This document shows, one piece after another, positions 54,183-62,137 of a stretch of 64,000 bases of DNA; position 1 is the first letter of the stretch, and each line of letters begins with the position of its first letter. The notes beneath the pieces were generated by a model that searched no databases, was not told where the DNA came from, and saw nothing but the letters and a program-made list of their open reading frames with translations. The stretch comes from CAVSJO01 sp963728445 (GTDB taxonomy: Bacteria; Gemmatimonadota; Gemmatimonadetes; Longimicrobiales; RSA9). The DNA lies in NCBI GenBank assembly GCA_963728445.1, contig CAVSJO010000005.1, forward strand, positions 242,903 through 306,902, written 5' to 3'. The position numbers were made by a program, and so were the translations under genes.

Positions 54183-54216
54183 TCGCGCGGAGCCGCGGAG
54201 GAGCGCGGAGGCTGCG
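54183..54216 (+). repeat. Dispersed CGCGGAG-rich repeat, copy 2
   Basis: Direct copy of 53604-53636, 43 bp beyond the GxxExxY stop, so the gene is bracketed by direct repeats 579 bp apart. The remainder of 54141-54487 has no gene. Confidence 0.8.
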
Positions 54217-54427
54217 GTCGGGGGCTCCGAGAGATCGGGACTCCGCTGATTTCGGATCTCATTTGGTACGGCGGGCGCGAGACGCCGGGGGACGTCGCGA
54301 GATGTCACGCGGACTCGTCGCTGCTGGCCCATCGACGGGGCTTGCTTGTCGCCACGATCCAGAACCGCCGGAATCCAAACCATATTCACGCCACCGTCCC
54401 CGCGTCGTGGCCGGATCATGCCCCGGA

Positions 54428-54462
54428 CGACGCCTCCGCGCGCCTCCGCGCCTCCGCGTGAC
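54428..54462 (-). repeat. Dispersed CGCGGAG-rich repeat, copy 3 (inverted)
   Basis: On the minus strand it reads tcacgcggaggcgcgg and continues as three CGCGGAG blocks, inverted relative to copies 1 and 2. It lies 26 bp past the stop of the minus-strand membrane protein gene. Confidence 0.75.
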
Positions 54463-54487
54463 ACTCAGTCGCCTCCAGAGAGAATCC

Positions 54488-56185
54488 CTAGTCCCGGTGC
54501 CGCTTCTCCGGATCGTACTTCGGACAGACCACCGGCCGGGACGGCGCGTACGCCCCACCCGCGCGCACGAGGAGCACGGCCGTCTGATCGCAGTACCAGA
54601 CGGCCCAGCCCGGGTCGTGGCGCACCTCGTTGGAGAGGGGTGTCTCCCGGGGCAGCAGCAGGAGCTTCACGTCCCAGCGGTCCAGCACGTCCCGCCAGCC
54701 GGGGGACAGGTAGAACACGTCCAGGTAGTCCCGCGAGACCGGATCCGTGTACTTCTGGCTGGAGGCGAAGACCTTCTGCTCGGGCCACGCGTAGATGACG
54801 TAGCCGGCCCAGATGAACTCGGTGAAGAGGTGGCCCCGGAGCCCGGCCGCCTTCGCCCGGTCCACCGCCTCGATGGGGAAATGCGCCGGGTGGAACGCGT
54901 CGGGCAGCACGGGCACGCCCGCCACCCTGCCGTGGTTCAGCCCGAGGGCCACGACCACGGCCAGCACGGGGATGGACCACACGCCCACGCGCGCGCGCCT
55001 GTCGATGTCCGCGAAGCCGTCCCCGAACACGTACCCTGCCCGGCGTCGTCGCAGCACGCCGGCGGCGTGGACCGTCAGCAGCGGCAGCGCGGTGACCCCG
55101 AAGAGGGGGATGTTGCGCACGGAGAACAGCGCGAAGGCCAGGTTCACGAGGACGACGGCGAGCCACGGGAACGGCATCCGGCGGCGGTCGCGGGCCAGGA
55201 GCAGCAGGGCCAGGAGCAGCAGAACGAGGAAGAAGCGCGGGCCCATGAGGTGGAAGTCCGGGGAGCGGTACTCCACCGTGGTGTCCACCATGTGGCTGCT
55301 GCCGAGGGAGCCGCCGATCTGCTTCAGGAGCAGCACGCCACCGGGGTTGAGCAGGCTCGCCGCGCACGCCACGAGGAGCGCCACGCCGTGGCGGACGGCC
55401 CGGCGGCGCCAGTCGCGCTGGAAGGCGACGTCGTCCGTCGAGCCGCCGGCGTCGGAGCCGCCGGTGCCGGAGCCGTCGTCACCACCGAGCGCGTCCCGGA
55501 CCCCGCGGCGCGCCGCCAGCGCCTCCACCGCCTCGCCGGCCGCGTACACGGCCAGCACGATGACGCCGTAGAGCCAGCCGCCGTGCAGGTTCGACCAGAC
55601 GGCGAAGAGCACCGCGTACGGCCACACGCTCTGGTCGTCGCCCCGCTCCAGCAGGTGCAGGAGCACCACGGAGCCGAGGATGGTGAACAGGTGCGGCCTC
55701 GGCAGCCAGTGGATGGCGCCCAGCAGCACGCTGAACAGGCACGCCACCACGGCCAGGCGCCCGTCCACGTTCCTGCGGCGCAGGAAGAGGGCGACGAGGG
55801 CGTAGGTCACGGCCAGCACGACGCCGGTGAAGAGAACGATCCCGGCCAGGCCGCCGGCGTTCTCCACGAGGGCGTCCAGGACCTCGGAGAGCCAGGACGT
55901 CGGGATCAGTGTCTGCCCCGCCATCGTGTACGAGAAGCGGTCCACGAAGGGGATCGCGTGCTCGCGCAGGATGTCGTGCCCCATGCGCAGGTGGATGGCC
56001 AGGTCGCCGTCCGCGTTCAGGAGCTGGTGGTGCCAGCGGAGCGGCACGACGAGGGCGAGCATGATGAAGAAGATGTCGACCAGGGAGGGCGCGAAGTTGC
56101 GCCGTTCCCCGGCTCCGTCCGATGCCCCCGGCGGGGGCGCGGCCGACCCCCTCCCCTTCCTGCTCTCGGCTGCGACCGTTCCCAT
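54488..56185 (-). CDS. Polytopic membrane protein, GT-C glycosyltransferase-like
   Basis: A 565-residue protein with about ten membrane helices. The first extracytoplasmic loop contains NADGDLAIHLRMGHDILREH and PFVDRFSYTMAG...PTSWLSEVL, an acidic-loop pattern of GT-C-type enzymes and their relatives; a soluble C-terminal domain ends it (last ~130 residues). A Gly/Ser/Asp-rich loop interrupts the middle. It is translationally coupled to the NtrC-type regulator (TGATG overlap), odd for such a pair. The sugar and acceptor are unknown. Confidence 0.6.
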   Translation of the reverse strand: MGTVAAESRKGRGSAAPPPGASDGAGERRNFAPSLVDIFFIMLALVVPLRWHHQLLNADGDLAIHLRMGHDILREHAIPFVDRFSYTMAGQTLIPTSWLSEVLDALVENAGGLAGIVLFTGVVLAVTYALVALFLRRRNVDGRLAVVACLFSVLLGAIHWLPRPHLFTILGSVVLLHLLERGDDQSVWPYAVLFAVWSNLHGGWLYGVIVLAVYAAGEAVEALAARRGVRDALGGDDGSGTGGSDAGGSTDDVAFQRDWRRRAVRHGVALLVACAASLLNPGGVLLLKQIGGSLGSSHMVDTTVEYRSPDFHLMGPRFFLVLLLLALLLLARDRRRMPFPWLAVVLVNLAFALFSVRNIPLFGVTALPLLTVHAAGVLRRRRAGYVFGDGFADIDRRARVGVWSIPVLAVVVALGLNHGRVAGVPVLPDAFHPAHFPIEAVDRAKAAGLRGHLFTEFIWAGYVIYAWPEQKVFASSQKYTDPVSRDYLDVFYLSPGWRDVLDRWDVKLLLLPRETPLSNEVRHDPGWAVWYCDQTAVLLVRAGGAYAPSRPVVCPKYDPEKRHRD

Positions 56186-57534
56186 CAGGGCACGTACAGC
56201 TCGTGGCGCTCGATGATGCGGTTGAGCCGCGGACGGGAGATGCCGAGGATCTCGGCCGCGCGGGTCTTGTTGCCGCCGGTCTGGGCGAGGACGCGCTGGA
56301 CGTGGGCGCCCTCGACGTCTTCGAGGGTGGCGCCCTCGAGCTCGCCGAACTTCGGGGCGGAGGACTGGGTGGCGCCGAGGACGAGGTGCTCGGCGGAGAT
56401 GGCGTGGCCCTGGGCCAGCACGATGGCGCGGGTCAGGGCGTTCTCCAGCTCCCGCACGTTGCCGGGCCAGTCGTAGGCCAGGAGCTCGGCCATGACGGGG
56501 TCCGGGATGACGAGCACCGGCTTGTGCAGCCGCTTCGCCACCTTGTTGACGATGTGCTGGGCGAGCATCGGAATGTCCGAGCGGCGGTCGCGCAGCGGCG
56601 GCACGCTGATCTCGACCACGCGCAGTCGGAAGTAGAGGTCCTCCCGGAAGTCGCCGTCCTTGACCATCTGCTCGACGTTCCGGTGCGTGGCGGCGATGAC
56701 CCGGGCGTCGGTCTTCCGGACGCGCTCGGCGCCCACGGGATGGTACTCGCCTTCCTGGAGCACGCGCAGCAGCTCGCCCTGGAACGTCGGGCTGGTGTCC
56801 CCGATCTCGTCGAGGAAGATGGTGCCGGAGCCCGCCATCTCGAAGCGGCCCTTGCGCTCGCCGACCGCGCCGGTGAAGGCGCCCCGAACGTGGCCGAAGA
56901 GCTCGGTCTCCAGGAGCGTCTCCGGAAGCGCCGTGCAGTTCACGGCCACGAAGGGCTCGTGGGAGCGCGGGGAGTTGTAGTGCAGCGCCCGGGCGATGAG
57001 CTCCTTGCCCGTGCCGGTCTCACCGCGGATCAGCACGGGCGTCTGGGTCTGGGCGACGCGCCCGATGAGCTTGTAGATGTCGATCATGCGCGGGTCGCGA
57101 CCCACGAGGGTGTCCAGCGTCGCGTCCCCCGCGGCGTCCTCGGCGAGCTGCCGGGCCCGGCGCCGGTACGCCCGGTCCTTGAAGCAGCGCTCCACCACGG
57201 CCTCGAGCTGGTCGAGGTCCAGCGGCTTCACGAGGAAGTCGTAGGCGCCCTCCTTCATGGCCTCGATGGCGGTCTTCATGTCCTCGAACGCCGTGATCAT
57301 CACCACGTCCCGATCGTCCTGCACGCTGCGCAGGCGGCGGATCAGGTCGAACCCGCTCATCCCGGGCATCTTGATGTCCGTGATGACCAGGTGCGGGTCG
57401 AAGGAGGCGACGAGGCCGAGGGCGCGCTCGGCGCTGTCCACGGCCATGACCTCGCAGTCGTCCCCGGAGAGGAAGCGCTCGAGCGTGCTGCGGTGCGATT
57501 CGTCGTCGTCCACGACGAGGATCCTTCGGCTCAT
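56185..57534 (-). CDS. Sigma-54-dependent response regulator (NtrC family)
   Basis: A 449-residue regulator: receiver domain (about 4-118; acceptor Asp in LVITDIKMPGM, signal residues ITAFED and KPL), AAA+ domain with Walker A GETGTGKE and the sigma-54 contact loop GAFTGA, Walker B GTIFLDEIGD, and a C-terminal Fis-type helix-turn-helix ending RAAEILGISRPRLNRIIERH. ATG 57534 gives MSRRILVVDDDES. It is the partner of the adjacent histidine kinase. It could act at the sigma-54-like sites upstream of the tad and exopolysaccharide operons, which is inference. Confidence 0.95.
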   Translation of the reverse strand: MSRRILVVDDDESHRSTLERFLSGDDCEVMAVDSAERALGLVASFDPHLVITDIKMPGMSGFDLIRRLRSVQDDRDVVMITAFEDMKTAIEAMKEGAYDFLVKPLDLDQLEAVVERCFKDRAYRRRARQLAEDAAGDATLDTLVGRDPRMIDIYKLIGRVAQTQTPVLIRGETGTGKELIARALHYNSPRSHEPFVAVNCTALPETLLETELFGHVRGAFTGAVGERKGRFEMAGSGTIFLDEIGDTSPTFQGELLRVLQEGEYHPVGAERVRKTDARVIAATHRNVEQMVKDGDFREDLYFRLRVVEISVPPLRDRRSDIPMLAQHIVNKVAKRLHKPVLVIPDPVMAELLAYDWPGNVRELENALTRAIVLAQGHAISAEHLVLGATQSSAPKFGELEGATLEDVEGAHVQRVLAQTGGNKTRAAEILGISRPRLNRIIERHELYVP

Positions 57535-57562
57535 CGGATCGGTCCCTGCGTGTTCGGGATAG

Positions 57563-59332
57563 TCAACCTGCGCCGCCCGCGGCGGCCAGCTCACGGCGCC
57601 CCACCTCTCCCTCGCCGGCCGGGGCCGCGACGTCCGCGTCCGCCGCCAGCGGGAGGAGGAGGACGAACTCCGCGCCGCGCTGCAGCGCCGAGCCGTGCTC
57701 CAGGTACAGCGTGCCGCCGTGCTGCTCGGCGGTGCGCCGGGCGATGGGCAGACCGAGCCCCGTGCCGCCCGACTTGGTGGTCACGAAGGGCCGGAAGATC
57801 TGGTCGCGCGCCTCGTGCGGCACGCCCGGCCCGTCGTCCGCCACGTGGACGCGGATGACCCGGCGCCCCTCGACCTGGTCCGTGGCGGTGCGCACGCGCA
57901 CGGTCCCGCCTGCTTCCATGGCCTGGGCGCCGTTCAGGACCAGGTTCATCACGACGCCGCGGAGCTGGGCCTCGTCCCCCACCACGGTGTCCCGCTCCGC
58001 CTCGAGGCGCGTCTCGAGGACGACGTCCTCCTGCTCGAGCTGCCGGCTCAGGATGCCGCTCGCCTCCCGGATGATCCCGTGCACGGAGAACGGCTTCTGG
58101 CGCATCGGCTCGGAGCGGGCCAGGGCCAGCATGCCGCGCACGACGCGGTCGAGACGGTCCACCTCCTTGAGGCAGATCTCGAGGGGCTCCCGCAGGGACG
58201 CGTCCGCGCGCCCCTTCCGGACGTCCCGCTCCATCCCCTGCAGGTTCAGCCGGATGGAGCTGAGCGGGTTGCGGATCTCGTGGGAGACCCGGCCCGCGAA
58301 CTCGCCCATGGTCGCGAGCTGCCGCGTCGACTCGATCTGGCGCAGCATCCGCTGGACCCGCCCGGCCATCATGCCGATGGAATACGACAGGCGGCCCACC
58401 TCGTCGGAGCCCGGGGGCGGCAGCGCGGGCGTGAAGTTGCCCGCGGCCACCTCTCCGGCCGCCTCCGTGAGGTCCCGCAGCGAGCGCGTGATCCGGCCCA
58501 GCAGGATCGCGAACGCCAGGCTCGTCGCCCCGCCCACGAACAGCACGAGCAGCACGAACACGAAGCGGGCCCGTGCGAACGGGCGTGTGAACTCGTCCGG
58601 CACGACGCTGGAGATCACGGCCCAGTCGGACCGCGGCAGCGGCTCGACGGCCGTGAAGCGAAGGCCGTCCGCGCTCGCCACTTCCGTCGTGCCGCGGGCG
58701 GCGACGCCCGGGACGACCACGGCCGCGACCTGCGCGGGCTCCACGTCGCACCGGCCCCGGAACAGCACCGCGCCCGTGTTCCGGTCCACCACGGCCGTGA
58801 AGCCGTCGGCGCCGACGCGGGCCGACAGGGCCTCCGCGGGAAAGACTGCGTCCGCCTCAACGACCGCCCGGACGCTGACGGGCGTGGCCTCTCTGCCAAG
58901 CCTCGCCGTCCGCACCAGGACCACGCGGCCACCCTGCCCCGGGCACCCGTCGCCCGTCGCCGCGGCGGGGGCGCCGGATCTCGCCAGCACGCGGCCACGC
59001 CCGTCCACGAGCTCGGCACCCACCAGCCAGCCCGACATCACGTCCCCCAGGCGGCGCCAGTCGTCCGCAGCAGCGGTCGACGACGCGGCCGCTCCGGCGC
59101 GCAGAAGGCGCGGCACGGACGGGTCCCGCAGCAGCCCGTCCAGCTCCTGTCCCCGCCGGGCGTAGAGCTGACCCAGCTCCCGGGAGGCCACCTCGGCGAC
59201 GCTCCGGTTCTGCGCGCGGACCAGCCCCTCCAGGGACTGCACCGACTGCAGGTAGTCGAAGATCGTGATCGCCGCCAGCGGCAGGACTGCGAGCGTGAGG
59301 AAGAGGAAGAGGACTTTCGCTCTGAGGGACAT
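57563..59332 (-). CDS. Membrane sensor histidine kinase
   Basis: A 589-residue kinase: N-terminal helix (about 6-24), a periplasmic sensor (25-255; no recognised ligand motif), second helix FVFVLLVLFVGGATSLAFAIL, HAMP (RSLRDLTEAAGEVAAGNF), a dimerisation domain with the phosphorylated His in GRVSHEIRNPLSSI, and HATPase motifs (VVMNLVLNGAQAM, DDGPGVP, GGTGLGLPIARRT). It resembles the NtrB/ZraS group. The response regulator begins 28 bp after its stop. The Ala/Gly-rich tail is low complexity. Confidence 0.93.
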   Translation of the reverse strand: MSLRAKVLFLFLTLAVLPLAAITIFDYLQSVQSLEGLVRAQNRSVAEVASRELGQLYARRGQELDGLLRDPSVPRLLRAGAAASSTAAADDWRRLGDVMSGWLVGAELVDGRGRVLARSGAPAAATGDGCPGQGGRVVLVRTARLGREATPVSVRAVVEADAVFPAEALSARVGADGFTAVVDRNTGAVLFRGRCDVEPAQVAAVVVPGVAARGTTEVASADGLRFTAVEPLPRSDWAVISSVVPDEFTRPFARARFVFVLLVLFVGGATSLAFAILLGRITRSLRDLTEAAGEVAAGNFTPALPPPGSDEVGRLSYSIGMMAGRVQRMLRQIESTRQLATMGEFAGRVSHEIRNPLSSIRLNLQGMERDVRKGRADASLREPLEICLKEVDRLDRVVRGMLALARSEPMRQKPFSVHGIIREASGILSRQLEQEDVVLETRLEAERDTVVGDEAQLRGVVMNLVLNGAQAMEAGGTVRVRTATDQVEGRRVIRVHVADDGPGVPHEARDQIFRPFVTTKSGGTGLGLPIARRTAEQHGGTLYLEHGSALQRGAEFVLLLPLAADADVAAPAGEGEVGRRELAAAGGAG

Positions 59333-59408
59333 GCGTCAGCTCTCCCCGGCCAGGGCCGAGCGGAGGGCGCCGTGCGCGCGCACGGGTGCGGGTGCGGGGT
59401 GGGTCATG

Positions 59409-60461
59409 CTAGGCACGGTCCCGCGCGGCGTCAACCGCCGGCCTGTGGCCGATGGAGGGGATGTCGGCGGGGCCGTCCGCCGCCGCGCCGCCGTCCTCCC
59501 GGAAGCCGACGGCGTCCTCCACGATGTAGAGGGGCCGCCGCTTCGCCTCCGCGTACAGCCGCCCGACGTACTCGCCCAGGATGCCCAGGAAGATGAGCTG
59601 CACGCCGCCCAGGAAGGAGACGGCCACGAAGAGGGCCGCCCAGCCGGGCACCCACGCCCGGGTAAGCAGCCGCGCGACGACCGCGTAGAGCACTCCGGCG
59701 GCCGCGATGGCCGACACGATGAACCCCATCCACGTGGCGAGGCGCAGCGGCACCATGGAGAAGGACGTGACGCCGTCCACCGCGAAGCGCAGCATGCGGA
59801 AGAGCGGATACTTCGTCACGCCCGCGGCCCGGGGCGCCCTGCCGTACGGGACCATGGACTGGCGGTAGCCGACCCACGCCACCATGCCCCGCACGAAGCG
59901 GTTGCTCTCCGGCATGGCCAGCAGCGCGTCCACCACGCGCCGGTCCATGAGGCGGAAGTCGCCGGCGTCGAGGGGGATCGACACGTCCGAGAGGCGGTTG
60001 ATGAGCCGGTAGAAGAGGGACGCCGTCCAGCGCTTGAAGCGGGTCTCCCCGTCCCGCACGGTGCGCACGGCGTACACCACGTCGCTGCCGCCGCGCCAGT
60101 CCTCGATCATGCGGGGGATCAGCTCCGGCGGGTCCTGCAGGTCGGCGTCGATGGTGACGACCAGGTCCCCGCGGGCGCGGACGAGGCCTGCGGTCAGCGC
60201 GTTCTGGTGGCCGAAGTTGCGGGACAGGCCGAGCACCCGCACGCGGGGGTCCGACCCGGCCAGCCCGCGGAGGATGGAGCGGGTCGCGTCCCGGCTGCCG
60301 TCGTCCACGAAGACCAGCTCGTAGTCGAGGCCGTCCTGCGCGTCCAGCACGGCTCGCAGCCGCTCGCACGTCGCCTCGATCACGTCCTCCTCGTCGAAGC
60401 ACGGCACGACGATGGAGGCGAACGCGCGGCCGGGCCGGCGGTGCGGGGCCGTGGCGTCCAT
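59409..60461 (-). CDS. Polyprenyl-phosphate glycosyltransferase (GT2, ArnC/GtrB-like)
   Basis: A 350-residue GT2 enzyme with catalytic segments VVPCFDEEDVI, LVFVDDGSRDATRS, VVTIDADLQDPPELI and RLMDRRVVDALL, and two C-terminal helices (MGFIVSAIAAAGVLYAVVARLL; LFVAVSFLGGVQLIFLGILGEYVG). It transfers a sugar to undecaprenyl phosphate on the cytoplasmic face, supplying GT-C enzymes such as those encoded immediately upstream. The ATG overlaps the preceding stop (TGATG). Confidence 0.9.
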   Translation of the reverse strand: MDATAPHRRPGRAFASIVVPCFDEEDVIEATCERLRAVLDAQDGLDYELVFVDDGSRDATRSILRGLAGSDPRVRVLGLSRNFGHQNALTAGLVRARGDLVVTIDADLQDPPELIPRMIEDWRGGSDVVYAVRTVRDGETRFKRWTASLFYRLINRLSDVSIPLDAGDFRLMDRRVVDALLAMPESNRFVRGMVAWVGYRQSMVPYGRAPRAAGVTKYPLFRMLRFAVDGVTSFSMVPLRLATWMGFIVSAIAAAGVLYAVVARLLTRAWVPGWAALFVAVSFLGGVQLIFLGILGEYVGRLYAEAKRRPLYIVEDAVGFREDGGAAADGPADIPSIGHRPAVDAARDRA

Positions 60462-62137
60462 CACGGGCTCCGGTACACGAGGAGCGAGTGGGCGATGACC
60501 CGGTCGGGCGTGCGGCCGCGCAGCGCCGCGTACGGGTCCCCGTCGAGGTAGACGCCCGCGATGTTCGTCACGGACACCACCGTGTACTCCGGCGCGGCGC
60601 CTGTGTCCGGCTGCGCCGGCAGAGGGTAGAAGCTGGGCAGCGGCCGGTACGCGATGCCGTAGCCCTCGGGCAGCGCCGTCCCGAAGTACCCCAGGTTGAC
60701 GCGCTGGACGTGCTCCTCGCGCATGAAGTCCCGGAGCTGCAGCAGGCCCTGCCCCCAGTCCAGGCTCGAGTCCACCAGCGCCGGCCGCGTGGGGCTGCGC
60801 CCCCGCGTGTACAGGCTCTGGTACGCCAGGAAGTCCGGGTAGTACGAGACGGACGAGGCGACGTACCCCGCGAGCAGCACGAGGACGCCCGCCTTCGCCG
60901 GCCACCCCCATGTGCGACCGGTCCGCGCCGCGCCGGCGGCCACGAGGACGAGCAGGAACGGCATCATGGGCAGCGCATGGCGGAAGCCGATGTTCAGGTC
61001 CGAGCCGATGAGCACGGGCAGCATGACGATGCACGCCAGCGCCGGCATGCGCAGCGGGGACTGCAGCCAGCGCGCGCGGTCGACGCCCTCCGGCTGGAGG
61101 CGGAGCGAGCGGCGCTGCATGCGTACCCACACGCCCACGATGCCCAGCACGATGAGCAGGTGCAGCGCCACGGGCGTCTTGAGCAGGAACGCCACCGGGA
61201 AGAAGAGGGCGAACCCGTCCGCGCTGGTGTGACCCAGCAGCCACGCGGTGGCGGGCGCCGAACCCGTGTTCGCCGCCGCCTGGGCCACCTTGAAGTGCAC
61301 CCCGTTCCGGAGGGCGGTGAGGGCGAAGTCGCCCCGGTAGATCGCGACCAGGCCCAGGTACGTGAAGAGGGCCCCGATGTTCGCCGCCGCCAGCACGTCC
61401 CGCCGCCAGTCCGGGTCCCGGCCCCGCACCCCCGCCTCGCAGAACAGGAGCAGCAGCGCGATGGGCGCCAGCAGCACTGCCGTGAACTTCACGCCCACGG
61501 CGACGGCCACCAGCAGCCCCGCCGTGGCGGCGACCCGGGGCGTCGGCCGCACCATCATGCGCTCCAGCGCCCACGCCGCCGCGAACATGGCGGCCGCCAC
61601 GGGCACGTCGTTGTACGCCACGCCGCCGTGGGCCAGCACGTCCGGCAGGAAGGCGACGAGCACCGCGGCGATGAGACCACCCACGGGGCTGACCGCTTCG
61701 GTCGCGAAGCCCCACACCAGCAGCACGAGGAGGGCCACCACCGCCCCCGCGATCACCCGGGCGTGGTACGCCATCCGCTCCGGGTCGTTGCCCTCCCGGA
61801 AGAAGAACTGCTGCGCGTACGGGTAGCGCAGGTCGCTGTTCCACTGCGCGGCGTCCTCCGCCGGGTACTTCGGGTGCGTCAGGTACACGGGCAGGCCGTA
61901 CAGGTACTGCATCAGCGGCGGGTGGTCCGTCAGCAGGTCCCACTTCCCCGTCTCGAAGCCCCGCGCCCCGGCCGCCACCATGGCGATCTCGTCGAAGGTG
62001 GTGGACTCGTGCCGGGACGCCGCCAGGGTGAGGAACACCGAACACGCTGCGACGAGGGCGACGACGAAGACCAGGCCTCCGGCCGCCTTCGACTCCGACT
62101 GCCGGTCCGCCTCCCGGCGGGGCGCAACCGTGCTCAC
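60461..62137 (-). CDS. GT-C family membrane glycosyltransferase (second of a tandem pair)
   Basis: A 558-residue protein with about 11-12 membrane helices, ArnT/PMT-like. The first periplasmic loop holds STTFDEIAMVAAGARGFETGKW, with the acidic residue that binds metal or sugar phosphate in GT-C enzymes; later conserved blocks are DLNIGFRHALPMMPFLL and SLDWGQGLLQLRDF. It transfers a lipid-linked sugar to a protein or lipid on the periplasmic side. The neighbour 62134-63918 is a clear paralogue. GTG 62137 overlaps its stop (GTGA). Confidence 0.78.
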   Translation of the reverse strand: MSTVAPRREADRQSESKAAGGLVFVVALVAACSVFLTLAASRHESTTFDEIAMVAAGARGFETGKWDLLTDHPPLMQYLYGLPVYLTHPKYPAEDAAQWNSDLRYPYAQQFFFREGNDPERMAYHARVIAGAVVALLVLLVWGFATEAVSPVGGLIAAVLVAFLPDVLAHGGVAYNDVPVAAAMFAAAWALERMMVRPTPRVAATAGLLVAVAVGVKFTAVLLAPIALLLLFCEAGVRGRDPDWRRDVLAAANIGALFTYLGLVAIYRGDFALTALRNGVHFKVAQAAANTGSAPATAWLLGHTSADGFALFFPVAFLLKTPVALHLLIVLGIVGVWVRMQRRSLRLQPEGVDRARWLQSPLRMPALACIVMLPVLIGSDLNIGFRHALPMMPFLLVLVAAGAARTGRTWGWPAKAGVLVLLAGYVASSVSYYPDFLAYQSLYTRGRSPTRPALVDSSLDWGQGLLQLRDFMREEHVQRVNLGYFGTALPEGYGIAYRPLPSFYPLPAQPDTGAAPEYTVVSVTNIAGVYLDGDPYAALRGRTPDRVIAHSLLVYRSP

